A stretch of 64,000 nt of DNA. Source: Bacteroidota bacterium (GTDB taxonomy: Bacteria > Bacteroidota > Ignavibacteria > Ignavibacteriales > Ignavibacteriaceae). The notes beneath the pieces were generated by a model, which saw only the letters and a program-made list of their open reading frames with translations, ran no database searches and was not told the origin of the DNA. The position numbers and the translations under genes were made by a program. Location: contig JAKAJV010000102.1 of the NCBI GenBank assembly GCA_021813585.1, positions 62,001 through 126,000 of the forward strand, read 5' to 3'. This document shows positions 36,716 through 45,001 of the stretch, in pieces (the stretch's first letter is position 1; every line of letters starts with the position of its first letter).

Positions 36716-37584
36716 TTTTCTTTTTCAATAAATTTCTTCTGAATCATAACCACACCCAGGATGAGCAGCGCAAAGAACAATCCCAGTGTTGCCGAATAAC
36801 CCATATGATAATAAAAGAAGCCCTGCTTGTAAATGTACAGCACTGCCGAAAGAGTGCTGTTAAGCGGCCCGCCGCCCGTCATTATATACGGCTCAATGAA
36901 TAAGGAAAATCCTCCGATAGTGGAAAGGACTACCACCATAAAAATTGTAGGATTTATCATCGGCAAGGTAATGCTTCTGAATTTCTGCCAATGAGTAGCG
37001 CCTTCAAGATCGGCTGCCTCGTAATAATTCTGAGGAACTGTCTGTAGCCCTACCATGAATAATATGATATATAGCCCTACATTCTTCCACGTGGCCATAA
37101 TCGCAATAGAAGGCATAGCCCAGGAAGGATCGATAAGCCAACCGATACGACCTATGCCGACGGCGGTTAGTACCCTGTTAAGCAGTCCGGTATCGAAGCC
37201 GTAAAGCTGCTGCCAAAGAATAGTAACTACCACTCCCGATACTATTACCGGCAGGAAGAATGCCGCCCTGAAAAATCCTCTGAACTTGATTTTTTGATTC
37301 AACATCTCCGCCAGGAAGAGAGCGATTATTATTTGCAGAGGTATGTGTATTGCCAGAAAGATTAATGTGTTGCCGAGTGACTTTAAGAAAAACTCATCGT
37401 GGATTAGATGGATGTAATTCGTCAGACCTGCGTACTGCATCGGCGAGATGATATTCCATTTATTAAAGGTTAGAATGACTGAAAAAATTACCGGGTATGC
37501 AACAAACATCAAAAAGTATATGATATAAGGAAGCACTAACAAATACGGTACTATTTTCTTATTCTTAAAATTCATCGGAAACAT
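36712..37584 (-). CDS. Carbohydrate ABC transporter permease (MalF/UgpA type)
   Basis: 290 residues with six predicted membrane helices and the EAA-loop EAADLEGATHWQKFRSITLP. Typical MalF-type features are the N-terminal PYLLVLPYIIYFLMFVAYP and SVILTFNKWN. There are two in-frame ATGs three codons apart and no clear ribosome site; coupling to the binding-protein gene three bases upstream may supply ribosomes. It pairs with the MalG-type subunit. Confidence 0.93.
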   Translation of the reverse strand: MFPMNFKNKKIVPYLLVLPYIIYFLMFVAYPVIFSVILTFNKWNIISPMQYAGLTNYIHLIHDEFFLKSLGNTLIFLAIHIPLQIIIALFLAEMLNQKIKFRGFFRAAFFLPVIVSGVVVTILWQQLYGFDTGLLNRVLTAVGIGRIGWLIDPSWAMPSIAIMATWKNVGLYIILFMVGLQTVPQNYYEAADLEGATHWQKFRSITLPMINPTIFMVVVLSTIGGFSLFIEPYIMTGGGPLNSTLSAVLYIYKQGFFYYHMGYSATLGLFFALLILGVVMIQKKFIEKEK

Positions 37585-37587
37585 TTT

Positions 37588-38886
37588 TTATTTTAAATAC
37601 AACAAGTTAACCTGCTTGGCCGCGTCGTCAATAGCCTCCTGCGGAGTTTTCTTTCCGTAGATTACGCAAGCCTCATACTCCTGGGAAATAATGTCGAACA
37701 CTTCCGTTAGATTCGGATACGGGTCGGTTCCCTTAACGTACTTTGCCTGCTTCGCAAACTCAACCATCTTGGGATTATCTTTAAAATAGCCAGCAAAGAC
37801 GGAATCAGTTTCGAGGTTCTTCCGGCGTGGAATCTGGTTTGTCATTTTCAAAAACATCAGGTCGTTTTTCTTATCTATCATAAACCTGATGAAATCCCAG
37901 GCGAGCTGGGCATTCGGACAGGTTTTAAATATCACTATATTTTTAGGATCACAGTAAGTATAAACCGGCCCTTGATGATTATCCGGCACGGGCATATGAG
38001 TAAACCCGTATTTGAAGCCCTTCGGCTTGAACTTATCTGCATGAGAAATTTCCCAAGGACCTGTAAACCTAGTAGCAATAACACCGGCCAGAAAAACATC
38101 CTGCCTTACCGAAAGCCTCTCCTTCGCGAAATAGTTGTGCGCGTAAAGGTTCCTTAGGAAAGAAAAAACTTCTACTGCATACTTGTTATCGAACGCAGCC
38201 TTGTTGTCTTTTACCAGCGGGGCTCCGCCGGATGCTGCAAGGTATAAAGGATAAAAATCAAAAAACCTCTGCCACCATGTAACCAGCACCTCGGAATAAC
38301 CGAACCACTTTTCTACATAGCCGTGGCTGTCAATATTTTCATCCTTAAATTTTTCCGAGGCTGAATCGAATTGGCTGTAGGTTTCCGGCGGACCGCTTAG
38401 TCCCAACTGCTCTATTATTCTTTTATTGTACATAAGCATTATGGGATTTATTTTCCACGGCACCTGGTAAATATGCCCGTCGGGGCTGGTTACCTCCTTT
38501 ACTACACTGCTGTCGCACCTTGAGTAAATAAAGCTCTTAAATCCTTTCAATGTATCTAGTGCAACAAGTACGCCTGCGCGCGCATAATCTTCAACATCAC
38601 CCTGCCACATGTTTGAATAGATATCCGGCGTGGTCTTCCCGACTACGGCAGCCAAAATTATTTCCTCGCTCGATTGACCTTCGGGCACAGGCTGAAATGA
38701 GATTTGCCTCTGCGGATTTTCCTTATTCCATTCCGCTACCATTACTCTGGCAAAATCAATTTCCTGTGTGTTATTGCTTGACCAATAGATGAGATGGTCG
38801 GGGTTCCTTTCAGACTTTGAGCTGCAGGAAAGCTGAGCCAAAACAAACGGGATTATAATGAATATCTTTAGTAACTTTTTTATCAT
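37588..38886 (-). CDS. ABC transporter sugar-binding lipoprotein (family 1)
   Basis: 432 residues with a lipobox (AQLSC, Cys at about 21), so it is tethered to the outer face of the inner membrane. The body is a family-1 extracellular solute-binding fold: HLIYWSSNNTQEIDFARVMV, GKTTPDIYSNMWQGDVEDYA, VPWKINPIMLMYNKRIIEQLG, and a C-terminal DPYPNLTEVFDIISQEYEACV segment with VIYGKKTPQEAIDDAAKQV. It delivers oligosaccharides to the two permeases downstream. Its adjacency to GH130 enzymes suggests beta-mannosides or related sugars as cargo, but that is inference. Confidence 0.92.
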   Translation of the reverse strand: MIKKLLKIFIIIPFVLAQLSCSSKSERNPDHLIYWSSNNTQEIDFARVMVAEWNKENPQRQISFQPVPEGQSSEEIILAAVVGKTTPDIYSNMWQGDVEDYARAGVLVALDTLKGFKSFIYSRCDSSVVKEVTSPDGHIYQVPWKINPIMLMYNKRIIEQLGLSGPPETYSQFDSASEKFKDENIDSHGYVEKWFGYSEVLVTWWQRFFDFYPLYLAASGGAPLVKDNKAAFDNKYAVEVFSFLRNLYAHNYFAKERLSVRQDVFLAGVIATRFTGPWEISHADKFKPKGFKYGFTHMPVPDNHQGPVYTYCDPKNIVIFKTCPNAQLAWDFIRFMIDKKNDLMFLKMTNQIPRRKNLETDSVFAGYFKDNPKMVEFAKQAKYVKGTDPYPNLTEVFDIISQEYEACVIYGKKTPQEAIDDAAKQVNLLYLK

Positions 38887-38936
38887 TCGCTTATTTAATT
38901 ATACAACCTTCAACGTCCAATGCAGCGATGTTGAAG

Positions 38937-38956
38937 CTTGCCTGCGGCAGGCAGGG
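38937..38956. repeat. GC-rich palindrome TGCCTG-CGG-CAGGCA
   Basis: TGCCTG (38939-38944) and CAGGCA (38948-38953) form a 6-bp hairpin with a 3-base loop in an otherwise AT-rich gap. The same CTGCCTGC / GCAGGCAG arms occur inside the GH2 gene at 62729-62765, so both may belong to one dispersed palindromic family. It could also act as a weak terminator before the ABC genes. Confidence 0.55.
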
Positions 38957-39018
38957 TTTAATATGTAACTTCAGTTAGTTAGTTAAAACTACCCGGGCAA
39001 TTTCCTTCAAAAAAAGCT

Positions 39019-40572
39019 TTACTCCCACGCTTGCCATGAAAAATCAATCGATGGATAAGCTGGGTGAGGAAATGTACCTCCTTTTTTAACAATATAAAAA
39101 TCTACTGCGCGCGGGTCATCGGAGTCCTGCACTTCAATTTCCTTCAGAACCTTTTCATTAACCTGCACCTTGTATTTCTTCCTAAGCTGCTGGAGCTTCC
39201 GGAAAGTCTTTTCGATCAGTTCCTGGTTTTTATCGTTATTCTTGCTTTTTACAGAAGTCGGCATCTCCACATCCAGGCCAATCGACTTTGCAAGATTATC
39301 CCGGACTACCGCATATACAATTTTATCCCTCCACCAGTCTACCTGCTGCTTAACCAGAGGAACGTCCTGGAAGCCGCGTGAATAAGCTTCCCTGATTAAT
39401 AAATTGTCCCTAACCATCTGCCAGATCAACCGCTCGAGCGATGCGGAAAAATTATCAAAGCTAGTCTCATCAAACTTTAAGTATTCGTCCCTCATCCTGT
39501 ACCAGTTCATAAAATCATCCAGCGTAAGACTCCTATCATTCAACTCAACCAGGTCCATCTTACCGAATTGTTTCGGCGATAGAGAATCCATGCTTTTTAA
39601 TTCCTTCTGCATCCTGTCGTCTAGCTTCCATGCATCAAATTTATTTTTAGGAAGAATAAAGTTGCCCATATAAGAGCGGAGTATGTCGAAAGCCTTTCCT
39701 TGAATTACCGGGTTATTCGCCAGCATAAGCTTTCTCACGTATATATCGGATTCTATATCCGACTTGTTCAGCTTAAGAGCTTTTACTGCATCGTACCTTT
39801 CTTTTTCAAATTCGGTCTGCGTAGTTATTGCATTCTTCCAAACATCTACAAGCTTAACAATATACCAGCCGTCGGGCCCGTGAACCGGCTTGGAAATTTC
39901 TCCAGGCTTAAGAGTATCTACCACAGCAAGCATTTCCGGGTTCCTCATCCTCAGTTTGAACTTATCCATCTGCATGGAACGCTGGTCCTTGTAAACCGAA
40001 TCTTTTATCTGGTCATTAAATAGCGAATCGAAGGAAAGCCCGTTCTTAAGACAGGCCAGATAAAAATCCAGACTGTCTTTGCCGGGCGCGTAAAGCCACT
40101 TTAACTGGTAAGTAATCTGTTTATCGGCAATCGCCGTATCAACTTGGCCGTTAGGAATTTTTATTTTATCAAATATATCCTTATAAAACATTTGATTGGT
40201 CGCCAGGTCGCCTTCAATTGCAGAAAGCAGGTCTTTAACTCTGGACGAATCGGCGTAGCCGTGAGAATAACCGTCTAGAGCCAGCAGTTTCTCATCAATC
40301 ATATACTTCAAATATTTCTGCTTCGAGTCCTTTTCCCTTTTAGTAAAAGAAGGACCGAACTCGTAGCTGGCAAGAAATTCTCTCACGGTTATTTTTTTAT
40401 TGCCAACCTTTGCCAGAACAATATCGCCCTTGGATGTATGGTAGGCGGTATCAAAATCAATTCGTGAAGAAGAATTTTTTTTGGCTCCGGGGCCTGCGGA
40501 AAACCCAGTAGTAAAAAAAGCTTCCAGCACAAATAAAACAGTCAATATAATTTTAATATAACGGCGCATCAT
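39019..40572 (-). CDS. Exported parvulin-like peptidyl-prolyl isomerase
   Basis: 517 residues with a signal peptide (ILTVLFVLEAFFTTGFSA). An N-terminal SurA-like chaperone segment (KYLKYMIDEKLLALDGYSHGY) leads into a PpiC-type rotamase core (ITYQLKWLYAPGKDSLDFY to LKPGEISKPVHGPDGWYIVKLVDV, about 160-265), then a second helical chaperone-like half. Key rotamase residues were not verified, so it may be mainly a periplasmic chaperone. It ends the four-gene TonB-receptor module, 9 bp after the PorV-like gene, suggesting it helps fold the large outer-membrane or secreted products made just upstream. Confidence 0.8.
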   Translation of the reverse strand: MMRRYIKIILTVLFVLEAFFTTGFSAGPGAKKNSSSRIDFDTAYHTSKGDIVLAKVGNKKITVREFLASYEFGPSFTKREKDSKQKYLKYMIDEKLLALDGYSHGYADSSRVKDLLSAIEGDLATNQMFYKDIFDKIKIPNGQVDTAIADKQITYQLKWLYAPGKDSLDFYLACLKNGLSFDSLFNDQIKDSVYKDQRSMQMDKFKLRMRNPEMLAVVDTLKPGEISKPVHGPDGWYIVKLVDVWKNAITTQTEFEKERYDAVKALKLNKSDIESDIYVRKLMLANNPVIQGKAFDILRSYMGNFILPKNKFDAWKLDDRMQKELKSMDSLSPKQFGKMDLVELNDRSLTLDDFMNWYRMRDEYLKFDETSFDNFSASLERLIWQMVRDNLLIREAYSRGFQDVPLVKQQVDWWRDKIVYAVVRDNLAKSIGLDVEMPTSVKSKNNDKNQELIEKTFRKLQQLRKKYKVQVNEKVLKEIEVQDSDDPRAVDFYIVKKGGTFPHPAYPSIDFSWQAWE

Positions 40573-40581
40573 TCATCTGCT

Positions 40582-41619
40582 TTAGAATTTTATGCCGACC
40601 GAAAAGACATTAACGCTCTTCAGCCTGCCGAAGTCCCTGTAGGCATAGTCAAACTTTACTACGTCGGAGCTAAAAAGCATTTTGGAATTTAGTCCTACTC
40701 CGAATGAAAGCCCGCCTTCGCCGTCAGGTAAGAACAACGACTGGTAGCCGGCACGCAAAAATAAAAATTCCTTAAATGCAAACTCCGAGCCTACATTAAC
40801 GCTTTCGTAATTATCGTTGGGATGCAGCGCATCCACCGCAACAGTCCACCTGTAATTATCTGTTTTAACGGCATTGGTCGAAACTCCTATTCTGAACAAC
40901 AGGGGCAGGCTCCATGAATCTAGATCGATGCTGTAAGGAATTTGATCGTTTGTTCCAAGCTGGGCGGGATCGACGCTGCTGTAAGTTCTGGTATCTATTC
41001 CGGAAAGTTTCATCGACGATCCGAAGTTTGAGATTGACGCGCCTATAACCATTCCGCCGAACAAATCTGTTCTAAATTCAGTACCGGCATCAACCGCAAA
41101 AGCGCTGCTAGACATATGCCAGATACTCTCCTGAATAAACTTTGCAGTGAGGCCGACCGAGAACCTGTCGGTAAAATTTCTTGCGTAGGAAACGCCGACA
41201 GCAATATCGCCTGCGCTGAAATACTCACCCGTACCTTCCGGCTGATCAACTGTTCTAACCTTCATATCGGGCATGGAAAGTGAAGTGAAGCTGAATCCTA
41301 TAGTACCGAACTCATCAAGCGGTAAAACTAAAGCGGCGTAATCCAGGCTAGTCTGCGCCAGCCATTCCGTATGCACAACATCAACCTCATACTGGGTTAA
41401 CCGGGCGGCGCCTGCAACATTCCAGTAAAGCGATGTTGCATCGTTGGCCATGCTTACAAAGGCTCCGCCCATGCCGTTTGCAGTTGCGCCTACGCCTATT
41501 TCCAAAAATGTAGCCGCGGTAGTTCCAACTTTCGAAACATTCTTGCTCGTCTGCGCGTAAACCGCCGCCATTGATATTAGAAAAATAAAGCAAAGCTTCG
41601 GTAAAATTTTCATTTTCAT
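40582..41619 (-). CDS. PorV/PorQ-family outer-membrane beta-barrel
   Basis: 345 residues starting MKMKILPKLCFIFLISMAAVYAQ; the ATG at 41619 has AGGT upstream, and a longer in-frame extension upstream has no signal peptide. The mature part carries the family motif FLEIGVGATANGMGGAFVS then NDATSLYWNVAGAA, and continues with barrel strands such as EYFSAGDIAVGVSYARNF to a terminal aromatic-containing strand. PorV is the T9SS shuttle that passes cargo to the sortase, so this copy may serve the secreted proteins encoded beside it. It could also be a general FadL-like porin of the same superfamily. Confidence 0.85.
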   Translation of the reverse strand: MKMKILPKLCFIFLISMAAVYAQTSKNVSKVGTTAATFLEIGVGATANGMGGAFVSMANDATSLYWNVAGAARLTQYEVDVVHTEWLAQTSLDYAALVLPLDEFGTIGFSFTSLSMPDMKVRTVDQPEGTGEYFSAGDIAVGVSYARNFTDRFSVGLTAKFIQESIWHMSSSAFAVDAGTEFRTDLFGGMVIGASISNFGSSMKLSGIDTRTYSSVDPAQLGTNDQIPYSIDLDSWSLPLLFRIGVSTNAVKTDNYRWTVAVDALHPNDNYESVNVGSEFAFKEFLFLRAGYQSLFLPDGEGGLSFGVGLNSKMLFSSDVVKFDYAYRDFGRLKSVNVFSVGIKF

Positions 41620-41656
41620 AAATACCTCTAAATCCATTCTTATTCGCATTGGTTAA

Positions 41657-44600
41657 TCATTTAATAATTGCGAATCTTCCTATTTTTTGTCCAAGCTGTC
41701 CAGCATCTACCTGGAAGATGTAAACACCAAACGAAATATCCATTCCGTCTTTCGAGACGAGATTCCACGGTTCCTGCCCGTTGGATAAGGTGCTGTTATG
41801 GTATATAGTCTGCACCAGGTTGCCGCTGATTGTGTAAATCCTGATTGTACAGACAGCAGGCAAATGGATAAAATAAACTCTCCGCTCGCCTCTTCCTACT
41901 TCCTGCGAGGTCGGCTCCCACGATGCCGCCGCCGGATAAGGATTTGGTACCACAGCCACATCATTCAGGTCCTGATTAAATTTCGATTTATCAAAATATG
42001 ATGACTTGGTGGTAAACTGGAAATACTCGCCGTTCCTGAACGGCTTTTTAGTTGCGATCTTGAAAACATCACCCGGCTGAGGCGGCTTCTGCTTGTCGGC
42101 TGAGATGGTAGTATCCTGGAACAAGGAAAACGACCAGCCTACGTGGCGGTTTGCATTGCTTGTTACTCTTGCGCCTAGCGAGTCGCCTGCTATAATAAAC
42201 AAAGCATCGCCCGCATCGAATATACCGTTGCTGTTCAAATCCTGGAAGATGAACTGCATGTGCGGAATATTATCGGTAACATCCTTTACGATTACGTCTG
42301 TTACTTCCGGCTGAGAGAAAACCGTAGCAGGATAAGAAGTATCTCCTTTGCCGGGATCGGTAAATTGGATTTCAAAATCAGCCGGGAAATTTACCCGCTG
42401 ACCCTGGTAGGAAGCAGCGTACCTTGAATCGAAACCGACTACGGGAAGATAATTACTGCTGCCTTTCTCCCATCCGGTATTTGCCAAATCGATCGATACG
42501 GAAGTGTCGTTCGTTAGTCCTACGCTTAAGCCCTGCAGTACCGATGTCTGAACATGGTTCCCGATAAACTGTGTGTACGGAACAAGTGTATCGCCGCTTG
42601 TATAATTTATAATCGAATAAGAAGGAGCGGGATCGTCGTGGAACGGAGTATTCTCCTTGAAAGCCACCCTGTACGTATTAAAGTTTTTAACCGAATCGGG
42701 ATTCAATATATCTATCGTTGCTGTACCGGTACCCGGACCGCTTGCATTGAACGAGCTTACTTCGGGCGGAACGTAACCAGCACTTGGGGCAGTAGGAGTT
42801 ACAACGGCGGTGTTAACGTCTGTTTTCACTTTCCCGTTCACATCAACTTTAATTATCGCAGTTGTTTCCGAAGGCGGAATGCCCTCTTGCTGTCCTTCGA
42901 TATTTGTAGTTAAGAATCCCTTGTCATAAGCTACAACGGCATAATAGTAAGTCTGCCCGTTAACAACATTCGTATCTATAAACGAATGCTGAAGTCCGGT
43001 ATCGTTTCCCAGATCGAACATAGCGCCGTTAACCGAAATGGGGAATAAGCCTGTAACGCCGTCTTTAAGATCGAACTGCGCAATAGGCTTTCTGAAAGTA
43101 GGCTTGCCGTATGCATCCGTAATAACCTGGTCTTCAATAAAGTTCGGCTCGGTAGACCTGTAAATACGGTAGCCTTCGAAGTTAACGCGCTGATAGAACG
43201 CATCGAACGTATGCTCTGCCCGGCTGTCCCAGTAAAGGATAACCTTATGGTCGCCGGCAACAGCTGTTACAAGCGGCTTTGCCGGGGGCTTGGCAAAATT
43301 ATATGTAGCGTTGTAAATAGATTGTATTGTCTTCTTCCTTCTGAATAAATCGTTCTGATCTATTCCGAACAGAAGCGACATTGAGAATCTCTGGGTAGCG
43401 CCGGTTTCTTCAACTTTACCCTGCTGCGCGGAATAAGTATTCCTGCCGTCCATGTGGAATAAATAGCTTGAGAAGAAATTGCCCAGGTTAACACCAACCA
43501 GGCTCTGGCCGTGCGGAGAAGGAAGCGCCGAAAGTGCATTCCAGTTTCTCTCGTCGTTATTCAAATCGTATGTATGCACTGCAAAAATTGCAAAGCCCGT
43601 TAGTCCCAACTGGTCGGATTCATCTTTATCTAGAATGCCGAAGTTCGGCTCACCCTGGTCAGGTCTTAAATTTCCCTCGGTGCCGTCTGCGTCCGGCCCC
43701 GGATAATTGGGGCTGTAAGGTCCTAGCCCGTCGCTGCCTACATCGTCTGTCTCCGGGTCCCAGTTGCCGTTTTCATCGCCGGGCCACCAGAGCTTGTTTT
43801 TAATTGCGGGTACATCATCCAGCGTTTGGTAATTAAAGTAACTTAAAAATAAGGTAGTATCGTGAGTAGCAATAAAGGCTGCTTTAACACCGCCCGGAGC
43901 TACAGGAGGAACTCCGTAAAGCTTTTGCAGTTTTTCTGCATAAGGAGATGATGCTTCGTAAATTGGTCCGTGATATTGCGTGTAGCGCGGCCAGGTTTCC
44001 GCAGGGTCGTCTCTGCTTTCATCAACCATGCCGTCGTGGTCGTTATCTATATAGTCGTAAGATATGCCGGGGCTTTCTAGGAAGGCGTACCCCGCATACC
44101 CAACTGGGCTCCAGTGTCCGGGACTTCCGTAAGAAACCGTAGACCATGCATAAGAAATATTAAGTACCTGATCATAGTCTCCGGCATTATTGGATGAATT
44201 GTCATGGCCGCCTATTCCCCAGTCTACATACTGCGCGAAAAGAGTCTTGGGGTAATCGGTTGTACCCATGTTTGTAATTTCATAATACCAGAAAATTACA
44301 TCCTCTGCCAGAACCTGAGACCACTGGAAGCCCCTGCCGTGAACCTGCATGCCCAGCCCGCCCCTTGTAGAATCATCCGCATCCGGATGGAAGCCGTATT
44401 TATTTATATAATCGCGGTCCATGTTGTCATCAAAAACAAAATAAGATTCCAGATCGGCATTTGTAACACCTTTTCCGAAGAAGCCGTCCCACTGCCCGTT
44501 CCAGTCGGCAGGTCTATCCGGCCAGGTTGAAGGCCAGGTACTTGGGTCGTCGCTTCTGGCTACACTGGATTGGTTCGGATTAGCATAACCCGGAAGCGGC

Positions 44601-44974
44601 CACCACCCGTAAGTAATGCCGGTTGCAGGATTATACCTTGTATACTCGTAGTAGTTTGTTTCAAGCGGATGAAAGACGTTGCCTTTGTTATCCTTTACCT
44701 CCGCCTGCACAATTACTGCTACACCGTCTACATAAGTATGGTTAGTACCTTTAGGCCAAACCCCGCTAAGCGTCGGCTGATTCTGCCAATCGGCAATTTC
44801 ACCGAAGTTATAGAATACTGTTTGAACCAAATTCCCGTCCATCAATCCCATCTTTGTGTAAATATAGTTGCCCTTGTTTTTATCTACTATTATCTGGGCA
44901 AAAATATTCGAGTAGCATATCAGAAATATTCCGGTAAAAATATAAGCGTATTTTAGTAACCAATTATTTTTCAC
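41657..44974 (-). CDS. Giant secreted surface protein with Fn3-like and T9SS C-terminal domain
   Basis: 1105 residues with a signal peptide ending near NIFAQ. Trp/Tyr/Gly-rich N-terminal half with a calcium-loop-like stretch YDYIDNDHDGMVDESRDDP, then a fibronectin-III-like domain beginning near PPAKPLVTAVAGDHKVILYW. The C-terminal region VVPNPYPAAASWEPTSQ to RFAIIK is the FlgD-like T9SS sorting domain. No enzymatic motif is recognised. It is encoded between the TonB receptor and the PorV-like protein with short gaps (27 bp and 37 bp), so it is probably the secreted, surface-exposed partner of the receptor, perhaps taking the place of SusD. That role is inferred. Confidence 0.8.
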   Translation of the reverse strand: MKNNWLLKYAYIFTGIFLICYSNIFAQIIVDKNKGNYIYTKMGLMDGNLVQTVFYNFGEIADWQNQPTLSGVWPKGTNHTYVDGVAVIVQAEVKDNKGNVFHPLETNYYEYTRYNPATGITYGWWPLPGYANPNQSSVARSDDPSTWPSTWPDRPADWNGQWDGFFGKGVTNADLESYFVFDDNMDRDYINKYGFHPDADDSTRGGLGMQVHGRGFQWSQVLAEDVIFWYYEITNMGTTDYPKTLFAQYVDWGIGGHDNSSNNAGDYDQVLNISYAWSTVSYGSPGHWSPVGYAGYAFLESPGISYDYIDNDHDGMVDESRDDPAETWPRYTQYHGPIYEASSPYAEKLQKLYGVPPVAPGGVKAAFIATHDTTLFLSYFNYQTLDDVPAIKNKLWWPGDENGNWDPETDDVGSDGLGPYSPNYPGPDADGTEGNLRPDQGEPNFGILDKDESDQLGLTGFAIFAVHTYDLNNDERNWNALSALPSPHGQSLVGVNLGNFFSSYLFHMDGRNTYSAQQGKVEETGATQRFSMSLLFGIDQNDLFRRKKTIQSIYNATYNFAKPPAKPLVTAVAGDHKVILYWDSRAEHTFDAFYQRVNFEGYRIYRSTEPNFIEDQVITDAYGKPTFRKPIAQFDLKDGVTGLFPISVNGAMFDLGNDTGLQHSFIDTNVVNGQTYYYAVVAYDKGFLTTNIEGQQEGIPPSETTAIIKVDVNGKVKTDVNTAVVTPTAPSAGYVPPEVSSFNASGPGTGTATIDILNPDSVKNFNTYRVAFKENTPFHDDPAPSYSIINYTSGDTLVPYTQFIGNHVQTSVLQGLSVGLTNDTSVSIDLANTGWEKGSSNYLPVVGFDSRYAASYQGQRVNFPADFEIQFTDPGKGDTSYPATVFSQPEVTDVIVKDVTDNIPHMQFIFQDLNSNGIFDAGDALFIIAGDSLGARVTSNANRHVGWSFSLFQDTTISADKQKPPQPGDVFKIATKKPFRNGEYFQFTTKSSYFDKSKFNQDLNDVAVVPNPYPAAASWEPTSQEVGRGERRVYFIHLPAVCTIRIYTISGNLVQTIYHNSTLSNGQEPWNLVSKDGMDISFGVYIFQVDAGQLGQKIGRFAIIK

Positions 44975-45001
44975 GACAGTATGCCTTATTAAATTCTTTT
45001 A

